The position numbers were made by a program, and so were the translations under genes. A DNA stretch of 41,398 nucleotides, from contig SJRY01000247.1 of assembly GCA_011319805.1 (NCBI GenBank), positions 1-41,398 on the forward strand. Direction: 5' to 3'. Numbering within the stretch: the first letter of the stretch is position 1; each line of letters starts with the position of its first letter. This document shows, piece after piece, positions 23,041-34,475 of this stretch. The notes under the pieces were generated by a model that saw only the letters and a list, made by a program, of their open reading frames with translations, was not told the origin of the DNA and did no database searches. The stretch comes from Macrocybe gigantea (Eukaryota; Basidiomycota; Agaricomycetes; Agaricales; Callistosporiaceae).

Positions 23041-24443
23041 ATGGATACAGTAGTAGGCGAAGCGTCGCGGATAGGGCATCGAGTGGGTATAGATTTAACG
23101 GTAATGAAACACCACCAACTCATAAATGCTTTCGATTCTCGTTCAGCTGCATGCATTGGTCGCCTTCCTGTCGAACTTTTGCTCAAAATTTTCGAAGCAT
23201 GCCTGCCCGCCCGTTTTGGTTTCTATTCGTCTTTCTCTCGCATCCCCCCGTTCTCGCTTTCCCTCGTTTGTCGGCTGTGGAGGGACATTGTTCGTTTTTC
23301 CCCCTTCCTATGGGCGTCATTCGACCTCAGGCATAACGAATATGAACGATATCAATGGCTGACCCCTCGAGGGGTCCAATACTGGTTGAAACGGTCCCAA
23401 GGATCCCCCTCACGCTGAGCATCGCGGCAAGACGCGAAGCAAAACTGGATTATGTCGCGACGGTGTTTGCACTATTCTTGAACAACCTGTCCCGTTGGGC
23501 CGATGTGACTCTCACGCTAACCAAGCACACCTGCGCCCAACTTCTAGCAGCTGATCCAAGACGTGCACCGCTCCTTTCACGACTGGAAATCATGGCATAC
23601 GAATGCACTGATCAACAAGTAGCCATGCTTTCCGCATTCGTTGGGCCTCTCCGGGGTATTTCGGACCTCTCCTTAATTTTCCAGCCGGCATGCCTTGCTT
23701 CTGTTAGAGGCATTCCCTTCTCCCGATTGACTCATCTCCATCTTGAAGCTCAGTTAACGGTGGAGAATTATATCACCACTATTTCGCAATGCACTCAACT
23801 TGTTGAGTTGGCTCTGCGAGTCGTTATTCGATCCGAACTTGCTTTGCCCACAACCGCGCCCAGAGGGATTGTTCTGCCGGCGCTGACATCGTTCAGGATC
23901 TTTGGAGATGTCCAGATTGGAGCTCTCTTTCCCCATTTCCGATTTCCTGTGCTACAGAGCCTTACCATTCAGAGTTTCGTCAAGAATCATGGCCAAGATG
24001 CTCAGGCATTAGTCGAATTCTTCGATCGCTCTGGTTGCCAGCTCACTAGTTTCATTCTGGCTGACAGGTACATGGAGGAGACGTCACTCCTTACCTGCCT
24101 CTCGCATTCAGCCCTACGTCGGCTTCACACACTCCAAGTTCAGTGTGATAATGTTTGCGATGACACTATCCGCCTTCTTACTCTCCGTGACAATGACCCG
24201 AATGCTATGACATATCTCAAGTCTGTCGAACTCTGGTGCGCTTCATCAGACGAAATCTGCTCAGACATGATAGAGTCAAGACTCTGGTTTCCTTCCACAT
24301 CCCGCCGGCAGTTACAGTATGTGTTTATCACGTTCCACCTGCTACTTGAACAAATGAGGCGACCATTGGCACGGGTTGTCTCCCTGCCGCCGATGAATGT
24401 GCTGAAAAACATGTGGGGGATATTCGTCGGTTCAGGGCGATGA
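23041..24443 (+). CDS. F-box/LRR-like protein with one frameshift
   Basis: The first in-frame ATG is 23041. An F-box starts near residue 40 (IGRLPVELLLKIFEACLP ... SLVCRLWRDIVRFSPFLWASF), the module that docks substrate adaptors on Skp1-cullin-1 ubiquitin ligases. The rest is LRR-like (LLSRLEIMAYECTDQQ, FSRLTHLHLEAQLT, ALTSFRIFGDVQ, RRLHTLQVQCDNV). The frame breaks after GVQYWLKRSQGSP: GGATCCCCCTCACG has five C where six would continue as LTLSIAARREAK. With one base added the length is 1404 nt, 467 aa, and there is no other lesion. It is therefore either a live gene with a sequence error or a very young pseudogene. A clear paralogue, much more decayed, is at 28.0 kb. Confidence 0.75.
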
Positions 24444-24705
24444 GAGCGGATGGACTTGACCTGTATTTTCATTTCCAATAGTGGTTCAGTATGTCTTTTT
24501 CATCGTTCTGCAATGTTGCCTCTGTGTAGTCACCAGATAGATAACTCGCGGATTTAACGGACTTCATGTTATGGCTATGATCCTACAGGTTCCAGTAAGG
24601 ACTATATTGCCATCTGCGTAGTATGTTAAATGTAGTACTCCGACCGGTGTATAGGAAACCAGTTTAAGATAAAAGTGCATGTCCTTGTGGCAGATGGAAA
24701 AAGAG

Positions 24706-26977
24706 CTAGCCAACAGTTTCCAGTGTTCCACTGGCGTTAAGGTTGACGCCACCTTCATGACCAGAAAGCTCAAGTCGAATGAGTGAAGGTAGGTCGAGAT
24801 AGCCGAGTAAAGCAGAGAAATTCGCTGCGTGGTTCTCGCAAGATGTAACAGTCAAGTTCTGCAGCCTAAGGTGTCGAATATGGGAAGCGGGTTCTCTCGA
24901 CGATGACGCAGTTAGGTGGAATGATGCATGTAGTAAATCAGGAAAGGAGTTGAGGATTCGCGTCAGGTCTAATATCGCAAGAGGACACCTCACATCGATT
25001 GTGATCATAGAGGGCGATGGAATGGAGATTGGGGGAGGAACGCATCCCATCGTCACTTGTTCTACCTCATGATAGCACAGTTTCTGGAGGAAAGTGGCCA
25101 CGTTGGCTTGATTCGGGAATGAAGGGAAGAAAAAGAGATTTTTCAGCCCATGAGGTCGTTGAGATGGTCCTATCCACCACAGCCGTTCGTCGGAGTGACG
25201 TGCAGCATCGTTAAGCCATACCCAGTGCAGAGTCTGAAGGTCATGGCAACAGCTGATGATATCAAGTGCATGAGAGGCAGACATGTCACAGCGTAGTTTT
25301 AGTGCCTGAATTTGTCGCCATTTAGCATCCGGCAGCAGAGATCGGGACAGTTTCACAGAGTCGTCCACCATCTGGATGTCCAAGCATTGGAGGTCAATGA
25401 AATCAATGGCTTGGAATAGTGGCGCGAGGTCAACAGCACTGACGATGCGTAGTTCTGACACCCGAAGAGGAATAACAGCACTGCTCGTTTCACTGCTAGG
25501 TGATTCCACGATGATAACAGTCAAACATCTGAGAAGTGTATGTTGAAACTTGCGCAGCAGATTTATTGCATCCACTATAGAGCAAATGCTGTGCACGTGT
25601 AGGTTGTGAGAAGCGGGATCGTAGGAATATTCGAGGTCGCGCGGCACAGGAACCAGATGGTGAGAAGTAGGTTGTGGATTTGACGCCGAAGCAATGGCAG
25701 AACTAGGTGGATTAGTTGCGGATGCTGCGTCAGACGAATCTTGGGTGCCCATTAGTGTTGCTGTAGTCGGACCCTGGATTGGTTGATGTGGAATGTTTTG
25801 TGCAGCTGCATTGTCTAGCAAAGTAGAGGTATGGGATGTGGCGGCGAAACCTCCGTTACTTGGATGTATGGTAGGTTCTGCCTGCGACATATTAGGTTAG
25901 CAATAATGAATTCGCTGACTGCATGATTGATCACCTCAAGTGGCGTCTCCAGAATCATGCCCGGCGAATTGGCTGGGATTGTCATGTTTACACGTTCATT
26001 ATGCGGAATCGCGGATTGGATGTGAGGGTTTTGGTTGAAGGAGTAGTTTGATGGTCCGGCGGCAAGGTCTTGTGCGTTACGGTCGTCTTGTCGTTCCTCG
26101 GTGTTATGTACGACCTGGAAGCTTCTCCTATGCGCGTTGAGACCGGTTTCGCGATCAAGGGCACTGAGAAGGTGTTGATGGTCTGGTATGCTATAGCCAG
26201 GCTGCGGTTGGCGGATTGATCGTTCATCGTCAGAGGGCAAAGAAACGGGGCGCCTTAATGCAGAAGGTGCCCGGGGAAGCGTTAGAGTCCCATGAAAGGA
26301 ATTGGAGTCGTGATAGGAAGCGTTTTGTTCGTATTGAGGAGCGTGGGATGCGTCGTCGCGAAAGTCATCTTCGTTAGCATCGTGCTGTTCACGTGAAGTA
26401 TAAAGTACGTTCTCGAGAGGAGTCTGCATTTGATGGGCAGTAGATTGAGTATCGACTTGTTCGGATCGATTTGTTTCGGCGGTAGCGTGTCTATAGTCAC
26501 CCACTTCGCTTCTGTTCGTCGTGCCAGCATGCAGAGCAAGGGAATTGGGAGGGTGAAGCAGGGGGTTCGCGTAATCAGCTGGCGACAGACGAGAGACTGC
26601 ATTGTGATTATGGATATGGCGCTCCCTTTGCGACTCCATCGCATCCAACATCGAGGAATCAGGGAATATGACATTGGGATATTTGGCCGCCTTATCGGTA
26701 TGTCGTCGGCGGGCAACGTTTCTTGACTTGCTGATGTCTGGCGATATATTCTGTCAGGAACGCTTCCCGGAGATGAGGGATGGTTGTTTGCGGCTGCATT
26801 GACCTGAGGCAACGCAGAAGGGCTAACGGAGGTAGTGACGATCAGGTCTTCAATGTCCACAGGTGTTTCAGCACGCCCGTGTGGGGGCGTAGTAGGCGGT
26901 GAGGATGGAAGAGGAGCGAAGGATGGCATTGTTCTTCTATTAGGCATTGAGGGCTGATTGGGGAGAGATGCCGGCAT
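24706..26977 (-). CDS. LRR protein with long Asn/Ser/Gln-rich N-terminus
   Basis: Exons 26804-26977, 25935-26750 and 24706-25881 total 2166 nt (721 aa); both introns are 53 nt. The first ATG used is MPASLPNQ. The N-terminal 390 residues are polar and disordered-looking (TPVDIEDLIV, DAMESQRERHIHNHN, QPQPGYSIPDHQH). The C-terminal half is LRR-like, as in F-box proteins (LRVSELRIVSAVDL, IDLQCLDIQMVDD, IQALKLRCDM, LQTLHWVWLN, IRHLRLQNLTV, LPSLIRLELSG), but no F-box is visible. Upstream the same frame continues to 27445 broken by a single TAG at 27039-27041, so extra N-terminal exons are possible. It converges on the F-box gene at 23.0 kb. A decayed copy of its end is at 22.0 kb. Confidence 0.7.
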
Positions 26978-27040
26978 ACTTGCAAACCTCACGGGCCTCG
27001 GAATGACTGGACGGGCTATGGAACGTTTCAACCAGCAATC

Positions 27041-27445
27041 CTAACACAAGTATTCAACAGACGCACTAGAATCTGTGGCCCCACTGTGGCTACCATTGCT
27101 CGGTGGCTCAACGAAACGCCCTGTTAATGAGACGGAACGGCCGTCCCTAGTGACTCGGCCATTGTACTGGGGAGGGATTGTCACGTCGAGGTTCAAGTGT
27201 AATCCAGCGTTATCGGACCACGTAGTGAAGAAGCATTCTGGTTGTGCGTCGGCCCTTAGCTGTCGGGCGCGGGCTCGTCTACGGAAGGGATTCCGTACTC
27301 GTGAAGATGGCAGGATCGCATTTGGATCAACCAGGGGCACATTGTGTAGAGGTACATGATGAGAGTTCGATCCTTCACCGTCACGATCATGGTGAACGTC
27401 TGATCGTCTCGCGAGGAAATTCCGAAATAAAGTCAATGGGCGCAT
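27041..27445 (-). CDS. hypothetical protein or 5' exon of the LRR gene
   Basis: ATG-initiated frame of 134 codons: basic and polar N-terminus (VRNPFRRRARARQLRAD), then CFFTTWSDNAGLHLNLDVTIPPQYNGRVTRDGRSVSLTGRF, which reads like a folded beta-rich piece. It is in the same frame as the following LRR exon and separated by one TAG only. A 78-nt intron (GTAGCC..CATAG) would join the two as one protein, but its donor is weak. I cannot decide between a separate gene and a first exon. Confidence 0.4.
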   Translation of the reverse strand: MRPLTLFRNFLARRSDVHHDRDGEGSNSHHVPLHNVPLVDPNAILPSSRVRNPFRRRARARQLRADAQPECFFTTWSDNAGLHLNLDVTIPPQYNGRVTRDGRSVSLTGRFVEPPSNGSHSGATDSSASVEYLC

Positions 27446-28029
27446 AGCTATCTCAAAGTGTCCAGTTCAGCGATGCCAAGCGAAGAAACATTACACTCCA
27501 TACCTTATATTGTTCAGTTGCAATGTGCCCGCGCTCACCAGGCTGTGATGATTATCTTTGCGGCTTGAAAGAAAATTTATCAGTAATGGGTCAGCATGGT
27601 TTGAGGAAGAGAAAACCACATACTCTTCGACAGATAAAAGTGCGCTGTTCCGTGGGGAATGTACGGCCATGCATTATATAGAGCTTCGCACAAGGCTCAC
27701 TTCAGGGTAGCCTGTAGTTCCGAAGTCTCCGAACACGAACAAGGACGCCCACACAGAGTCTGGATGTGTCCAAGTAGACAACATCTCGGAAATTGGGTAG
27801 GTAGATATGTTCAACGTCGAGAGTACAACGCTGAGGAATGTATGCAGGCCTTGTCATGTCTGCCGAGTGATAGTGTTGCTATGACCTCGCCTTCAGCTTG
27901 CAAAATCGTAACCAAGAAACGTAGCAACTCACTTCGCCACACATGCGCATCCGGAGGATTAATTACAAGACGTCTTGACATGGACTTGATGATGTTTGGG
28001 AAGAAAGTTGGCTCTTGTTTCGTTTCTGG
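27446..28029. other. intergenic region in the F-box cluster
   Basis: A + strand open frame of 136 codons from 27659 overlaps the start of the following F-box pseudogene, but only its last part resembles that family. No other gene recognised. Confidence 0.35.
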
Positions 28030-29069
28030 AATGCGTGGCAGCTATTTGGTTTCTCAGGATCAAGGTTAATGATAAACCTTGTCAACGTTGATACCAGAGC
28101 CGTAGACCCCTTGTGGTCCGACGAACTTGAGGACGCAATCGTGGTTGTGGACCACACTGTGGAGCAGCTGCTTCGCTGAAGCTGTATACGCTTAGGCATT
28201 TCTACTGCCAGGGCACTACACGGCGTCGTCTTGGACAAAAAATCTGCGTCTGATGCATGCTGCTGGAAGATACCCCTTGCAACACAGCTGCTGTCGAGCT
28301 CAGAGATGAACGGGAGGACGAACCGAGTTTTGAGTTTAGGCGCACAATGGAATCGTCGCGCCTTCCCCTGCTCAACATCGACACATGGAACTGCACGGAA
28401 CAGCAGGAGGGTATGATGTCTTCATTTATTGGGCGATTTCAGGGACTTTCGGAGCTCATGTTGATGTACAGCACGAGTTCTACAGACCTCATTCCTCTTC
28501 GTCTCGGACTCATCCTGTTCTCGCAATTGACTCTCCTGAGGCTAACCACTAGCTTGGGACTCAGCGAATGCATCACCATTATGTCGCAGTGCACTCGACT
28601 GGTCGAGTTGGACCTGCACATCGTGATCCGACCTGGAGATCTCCCTAGTACGACTCCTCTCGAAGAGGTCGCTTTGCCGACACTCAGAGCCTTCAGCATA
28701 GAGGGGACGTCCGGATCAGTCTTCTCTTCCGTCGTCTTCGATTCCCCGCTCTGCAGAGCCTTAGCATCCAAAGTCTCCTCGGAAACTTCGACCAGACGTT
28801 GATAGAATTCTTCGGTCGCTCAGTTTGCCAACTTACTACTTTCACTCTGGTCGATGAGGGGGGTGGAGGAACCGACCCTCATTGCTTGTCTATCGCACGG
28901 AGCTCTGCAGCGAGTTCGCTACCTCCGAGTTCAATGCAATCACATCTGCGACGCTGTCCTTCGCCTTCTCACTCTCCGTAACAATGCCACGAATATTATG
29001 CCGCTTCTCAATTCGCTCCGCATCTCGTGTGCATCATCGGATAGTACCTGCTCAGACATGATACAGTAA
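28030..29069 (+). pseudogene. F-box/LRR pseudogene
   Basis: Paralogue of the F-box gene at 23.0 kb, clear from ECITIMSQCTRLVELDLHIVIR against NYITTISQCTQLVELALRVVIR, EFFGRSVCQLTTFTLVDE against EFFDRSGCQLTSFILADR, and LSHGALQRVRYLRVQCNHICD against LSHSALRRLHTLQVQCDNVCD. Lesions: an in-frame TGA after VVDHTVEQLLR near 28179, a frame change near 28250, one base short at a C4 run near 28748, one extra base in a G6 run near 28860, and early termination at 29069 before the last 60 residues of the paralogue. No F-box is left at the 5' end. Confidence 0.8.
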
Positions 29070-29239
29070 GAATTCAGACATCCGTTACGCACGCAATTGA
29101 GTTGGCCTGTGGAACGAGGTTCTCCTCTTTCGGTCGACGAATGTGCACATAAGCACACCCATGACGTTTCCCAGTTGAGAGCCATGAGACAGGGAGAATG
29201 TGAACTCTATTTTGATTTTCGTTGATACTATATGTTCGG

Positions 29240-30952
29240 CTAGACACTCTGCCTTATCCACTTCCATGACTCGGGGTCCAGTCTGAAATGAGAATCCAAA
29301 ACCAGATCTTGGATTGGGCAGCCTCCAAGCATCCTGTTCTCGATCACCTGATCAAGCAAAGCCCTGTATGTATGTGAATCATCGGAAATCGACAATGAGC
29401 GCAGCTTCGGGCAAGGTAAGCCACGACTGGCCGCAGACGGTGGCGAGGGACGACTTAGATCTCTCAAGAAAACGTTCGTGTCAACGCATTGCAGAGAGAG
29501 TTGAATAACATTGGGGAATGTCTCCGTGAAGATGATGTCCGGGTCGAGTAGGCCGCTGATCTTCTTCACAGAAAGGGAAGAAACGCTGGTAAAAAGTGTC
29601 TTCTGCTCAACGGTGTGCTTCCAGTCCGCAGGCGCCAAATTTTCCAAGTTGAGACCTTGCAACGCAGGCCATGTGAAGAGACACAAGAAGTCGCGAGTCG
29701 CGCACGCCACCGATTTTTGTCTCCTGTAATTGCTAAACTCAAGGCGAAGGCGTTGCAACGACGGTAAATTGATCAGGTCCTGACGGACAGCGGTAGTTTC
29801 CGCGCCAAACAGGTCCGCCAGGATTACAGGAGGGTCGAAATCCTCAATTGACAAATTCTCCAACTTCGACATGGCCGAGAATATAGTGGTTGCGAGCTGA
29901 TGAGGCGGCCAGACGACTCGCCTAAGCTGGAGGGTAACAAGGAGAGGCTGATGGTTCAGGCCCAGAAGCGTAGCACTGGTGATCGATAGGCAAGGCAATG
30001 TTGGAGTTGTCAACGACGATTGACACTCTACTAGGTCGCAACCTTGATAGGAAATGTAGGGTTTTGCATAAGAATATGGAAACTTTTCGCGGACCGTAAG
30101 CGAAACGAGATTCGGCAGAAGGAACCAATCGATCAGTCCGCACTGGGCATTGGAGACAACCATATCGAACGTCTTGAGCGACGGGAGATGAATAAATGAT
30201 TGGGATGCACCGATTACTTTGAAATATGCAACGTTTTGATAGTAGAGAGGAACCGTGAGGTCGATGACCAGGTGCTGTAGCGTGGTAGAGCCGCTCATAC
30301 TCCTGTATAGCTCAAGCGGCTCCGGCAATGTAGCGGCGCCGATCAATTCTAGACGAGTGATGTCTCGGAAAGGTAAATGGGATGAGGTGATATTCAAATC
30401 GCTCAACCTCAGAGACGCCAGCTGTGGAAGGCTGCCGTTGTTAAAGATGGGCCCCAAAGCTGCGAAACCAGGTGGGTCGAGACTCGGGGCGCTGATATCG
30501 AGATCTTGAAGCATAGGTGCATCAACCTTCCGCAGATATGCGAGCAGATCTTCCGAGTTATGGTAATTTAAAGCCAACTTGAAGGTTCTCCATCGGGCGC
30601 TGCTTTCGACAAGACGGGATATGATATATTGAGAAACAGTAGTCGGACCATCGGCAAAGTATAACATGATATCCAAAGGATGAGACTTTGAGCGGAGGAG
30701 CAGGATATCGAGGTATAGGAATATGCTCGGTGAGTCAGAAACTTTGGAAAGGCGGATGTTGCTCCAGAGCATGGGAGTCGCAAGAACGGCTTGCCGCCAG
30801 AGACGATTCACAAGGCTGACAGTCGAACGAAAGAGATCATCACATGCACCGGCCCCGACGTAGCCTTTTTCAAGAATAGTCGCCAGTATTTCGTAGGGAA
30901 CAGCGTCAATGGGACATTGAGAGTTCCGGCTTGAGACGTCGAGCCCTTCCAT
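29240..30952 (-). CDS. F-box/LRR-like protein
   Basis: Uninterrupted single exon of 570 codons starting at ATG (MEGLDVSSRNSQCP). The F-box is at about residues 15-65 (IDAVPYEILATILEKGYVG ... STVSLVNRLWRQAVLATPMLWSNIRL) and should bind Skp1. Degenerate leucine-rich units follow to the end (LPQLASLRLSDLNI, FRDITRLELIGAA, LPSLKTFDMVV, LPNLVSLTVRE, LPCLSITSATLLGL, MSKLENLSIEDF, LPSLQRLRLEFS, CPKLRSLSISDD), which would recruit substrates. Such single-exon F-box genes are highly expanded in Agaricomycetes, so the substrate cannot be inferred. It lies tail-to-tail with the F-box pseudogene and appears to be the only fully intact F-box reading frame here. Confidence 0.85.
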   Translation of the reverse strand: MEGLDVSSRNSQCPIDAVPYEILATILEKGYVGAGACDDLFRSTVSLVNRLWRQAVLATPMLWSNIRLSKVSDSPSIFLYLDILLLRSKSHPLDIMLYFADGPTTVSQYIISRLVESSARWRTFKLALNYHNSEDLLAYLRKVDAPMLQDLDISAPSLDPPGFAALGPIFNNGSLPQLASLRLSDLNITSSHLPFRDITRLELIGAATLPEPLELYRSMSGSTTLQHLVIDLTVPLYYQNVAYFKVIGASQSFIHLPSLKTFDMVVSNAQCGLIDWFLLPNLVSLTVREKFPYSYAKPYISYQGCDLVECQSSLTTPTLPCLSITSATLLGLNHQPLLVTLQLRRVVWPPHQLATTIFSAMSKLENLSIEDFDPPVILADLFGAETTAVRQDLINLPSLQRLRLEFSNYRRQKSVACATRDFLCLFTWPALQGLNLENLAPADWKHTVEQKTLFTSVSSLSVKKISGLLDPDIIFTETFPNVIQLSLQCVDTNVFLRDLSRPSPPSAASRGLPCPKLRSLSISDDSHTYRALLDQVIENRMLGGCPIQDLVLDSHFRLDPESWKWIRQSV

Positions 30953-31763
30953 CTAGCGAAGCATGGATGATAAGTTCCCAGTTGTTGTCGGGCGTGAGCA
31001 TGCACACATACCAATCAAGCGTGAACAGGAGTTCGAAAAGAAAAGGAGACCGTGGTGTCATATTTTATATAGGTCTAGGCGATGGATCAGGGCTGTGATT
31101 CAGAGTGACGTCGGTAGACTGGAAAAAATGTCCACGATGGACTGGAGTGTTTAGATGCTTGAGAATCCTTGTCAAAATGAAAACAAACCCCATGATAAGA
31201 GAGACATCCCAAGATAAAGAAAGAAAATGAGCAGAAGCAATACCCAACCCGCTAATTTAAGCTGTAGCTGCATTTTAGTTTTTAGCTTTCCGGGCTGTCT
31301 ATCGGAGGTGAAGATTCTCCAGAGCCAAGGGTCGCCAAAGGGTGGTCCTTGTTCGCGGAATGGACACTGGTGATGATGGTTGAAGAAAAGCTCTCGTAAG
31401 TTTATTGATTGGCAGAACGGTGACTCGGATAATCGTTCTCCCACGCAAACCATAACATGGACGAAGCCTGCAACCGAATAACATAGAGAGGATGGGTAAA
31501 CTAGTACTGTAGAACTAACGAACAGTGCGATACTAGTCCCTTCGGCATATCTTGGGATAAGGTGGGACAAACCAAAATGATAAACAAAATCCGAAGCTAG
31601 AACACAAATAAAAATAAACCCTAGCGATAACAAGAATGGACGATTCAGAAATAAGATCAAGCCAATGGGCTTTCAGCAGAGCGATCAACATTACTCTTTA
31701 AGCGACGATGGCGTGCTGTGTACGCCATGTCCCCCATTATCTTTCGTATAAAGCGACATGAGT
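30953..31763. other. intergenic region
   Basis: A 162-codon - strand open frame (31172-31660) has hydrophobic ends but begins with TTG and has no ATG before its middle, so I do not call it. No other pattern was seen. The 5' part holds the promoter of the F-box gene. Confidence 0.4.
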
Positions 31764-33038
31764 CTAAGGTTCTCGATCCCGTGGACGATATCTTTGGAGG
31801 TTGTGAGGGTGGTGTCGCAGAGCTCCGTCTAGCGCGGCACGAATTAGCTGATCAGAGGAAAGGTAAGAGTTGACGACGCTTACATTGAAATATTTCTGTT
31901 GGATGAGAGCTAACTCATATGCTAGCAACCCGCGTGTGATAATGCTTCCGCAAGAGCACATGACAAGTACCTCATACAACCTCTCCGGATAGCCTTTCCA
32001 CTGAAGTCAAACAAAATGGTGTTGTCAGTCATTGGGAATGCGTAGCAGACAGTGCGGGAAAAAAAAACCTACCCCAACGACAACCTTTACAGCAGTAATG
32101 CCGTCTTCATGTGTATTCACCTCGCGAAATGCAGGGCGACCAGGATCCTTCATAAGCGGCTTTGCCAAGCCGTTCAAGGGAATGTTCTCTTTCCCAGCTT
32201 CTATAATATCGACAACCGCGACGCCTTGCGTGTCGGGACACGCATCGGGAGAGCTAAAGTCGACCCGGGGCTCCAAAACCGGGAGATAGTAGTGCTTATG
32301 TCCATCACAGGTGCCGTGCGTATTGCGTTCAGATTCAGATGACAGTGCGGATTCAGTGGAGCTGGCTGGGGTGTTTTGCGCTGAGGGAGAGGAATTTTGA
32401 GGGGAGGAGGGTGTAGTGAAAAAGCAAGAATCGGAAGGCGAGGACGATAATGACGATGAACCCGAGGAAGCCAAACCGGAGCGCTTGCCTGTCACATCGC
32501 TGTCCGGATCCGAACCCCACGGCGGAATGACAAACGGAATGTTTCGCAGGGTGAGGCACTCAGAACCGCAGAACACGGTCTTCTTACTGCTCTTTTTCTC
32601 CTCGCTGCCTTCGCACGATTTCGCAACCGCGTCGTGAACCTCCGCCGCACCATCTCTTTCTTGACTTGGTGCCGCTTTGTATCCAGTCTCCTCGTTCGCT
32701 CGGCGAGCGAAGCTTTCTTCATCATGTCCCTCTACGACGCCAACATCGACGGGACCAGAAACTTCGCTCAACGGCGCGCATTCCGAACCGCCACCGCGAT
32801 GAATGGCGATTTGACGTGTCATGCCTGCAGTTGGACCAACCAGTCGGGCGCGCAGAGTCGCGGCCTTCTGTATCCTTTCTGCGTTTTCGATCAGGTCTCG
32901 GCACGGTGGAAGGTATAAATGCAGTTCCTTTCGACCCGGACGGCGCTGCTGAATCGATAACGTCTCTCCTTTTGGAATCATGAATTCAAGGAGGGCGTCG
33001 GCCTTCGCAATGGCAATAGAGGTTTCGTTGGAAGCCAT
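31764..33038 (-). CDS. unknown Ser-rich protein
   Basis: Exons 32073-33038 and 31764-32000 total 1203 nt (400 aa); the 72-nt intron has donor GTAGGT and acceptor TTCAG. The ATG at 33038 (MASNETSIAIAKADALLEF) is preferred over an upstream open frame because upstream residues look like translated leader. The first 90 residues look folded and helical (LIENAERIQKAATLRARL). The middle is low complexity: GSSSLSSSPSDS, SSPQNSSPSAQNTPASSTES and a lysine-rich EEKKSSKK. The C-terminal part reads VAVVDIIEAGKENIPL, WKGYPERLYEVLVMCSCGS and LLAYELALIQQKYFNVSVVNSYL, again folded. No family is recognised and no signal peptide or membrane segment is seen. Confidence 0.7.
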
Positions 33039-33643
33039 GATATGCTGATAGACAGTTTGGATTCTGGATGTTCGATGATTCGGAGGAAGGGAGAGGGATA
33101 GGATGAAAGCGTGTAAGAAGGGAGGTCTTTTATGGGTCAAAACTGCGTTGAGTAGACAAAGATCAGCACAATGCAGCCAGAAATGAAAGTGGCCAATTAT
33201 ACGGATTCCAAGCTCGTTGACGTGTGGGTCGGCTAACTGCATTCCTACATTGATCCCTTCGGCGGTTGAAGATGTATGGTTGGCCACGACGATGAAAGTA
33301 GAAATCGCCGGGGAAAGAGTCGAGTCTTTGAGGCCACATTTGGAATGCAACATCCGAAATCAGCAGGCGTAGGGCCACTTCAACAAAAACGATCACAAAC
33401 AATCCAGTATGCTCTTTTTACGGCTTATCTGAGAGAAATTGAAAGGCCTGTGAGAATTGGAAATTTATCGCGTGTTCACCTCAACTTTCACGATGTTGCG
33501 CTGGGATATCATTTGGATTATTTATGAAAATGAGTTAATAATGCAGCCATAGCTCTTCTTGGAGATAAAGAAAGTAAAAGTAGTCAGTTAGTGTCAGAAA
33601 CCGTTCCGAGGACCGAAGATACCTATCCAGGGAGACAACACCT
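33039..33643. other. intergenic region between two - strand genes
   Basis: Holds the promoter of the Ser-rich gene and the 3' end of the uL30m gene. No coding signal beyond frame shadows was seen. Confidence 0.45.
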
Positions 33644-34094
33644 TCAGACGCCCAAAAACGAACCCTTCCGACTGCCCACCACCTTGTACCCGCGCTTCGC
33701 TTTCTCTCCTGCCTCTGCTGCTGCTTCGTCTTCACCATGTCCTCCGACACGTTCTCCACCTCGACCAGTTCCTTCACGCTCAGGATCTTTCCGGCCACTT
33801 CAGGCGAGTGCCGATGATAGACCGTCTGCATCCGTCGATGGATGCCCAGCGAGACTAACGTGCCCTGTTTTTTCTCGCCGAGCGAGATGGCAGACCGTCG
33901 GAGCGTGATTTTAAAGTGAGATTTAGAAGGGCTCGTCGTGCTGGCGTTTGTGGACGACTCTGGGTCGGGGAGGGCTGTGATGGTGGCGGTGAAGTTGGGC
34001 TTGAAGAAGTGGAGGTTGTGGCGAGCGACCGGGAAAGCTGCGACCGAATAGATGGAAAAGCTGCGTGTACCCGTTGCGCGAGTATAGACGACAT
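33644..34094 (-). CDS. mitochondrial large-subunit ribosomal protein uL30m (one-base frame break)
   Basis: The core reads HFKITLRRSAISLGEKK, LVSLGIHRRMQTVYHRH, SPEVAGKILSVKELVEVENV, diagnostic of uL30 (bacterial RpmD, yeast Mrpl33) of the mitoribosome large subunit. Exons 34071-34094 (MSSILAQR) and 33644-33999 joined by a 71-nt intron put the start in frame with the core. Alternatively the upstream frame, which looks like a mitochondrial presequence (HAAFPSIRSQLSRSLATTS), continues and one base is missing near 34020. Near the end GAGAGAAAGCG has three A where four would give ERKAKRGYKVVGS, the normal family ending. As written the frame runs instead into an unrelated tail ending at 33535. With the intron and one added base the protein is 126 aa. 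The gene is divergent from MINDY. Confidence 0.8.
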
Positions 34095-34475
34095 TCTGGG
34101 GACTTCACTCTCGTCAATAACATTGAAGACGGAAAAGTTGCGCTACTATCAGCCTTAGGTTCAAATATGTACAAACAACACATATGCTTCCTACTTTGTC
34201 GACTTCTCTCGCTGCATATTACTGTCCGAAACATAAAAGATAACAAGTTACATACGCACGAGTCCTGAGATCGTAGAGGGCCAGCAATCAGACGTTCATG
34301 TATTGCTGAACAGATATTTCGGAAAGCCTAACAGCCTTTGTTTATAATAGAGCCAAACAACTATTGATCGCCGTGTCGCGTGGCAATTACCCGTTTCTCG
34401 TCAGCACAGATTATTCGCTCTTAGTCACCTCTAAACTCCTATTATTGCCTTTCTACATCGTCGGGAGCGTCTGCG
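34095..34475. promoter_or_regulatory. divergent promoter region uL30m / MINDY
   Basis: The 381 bp between two head-to-head start codons must drive both genes. No clear TATA box or other element was identified by eye. Confidence 0.4.

Noticed and set aside
27359..27396. GAGTTCGATCC near 27363, resembling a tRNA T-loop
   Set aside because: No acceptor stem, anticodon arm or D-arm can be folded around it, and it lies inside a coding exon on the other strand.
31172..31660. 162-codon - strand open frame with hydrophobic ends, looking like a small membrane protein
   Set aside because: It starts with TTG, has no ATG before the middle, and no splice model or motif supports it.
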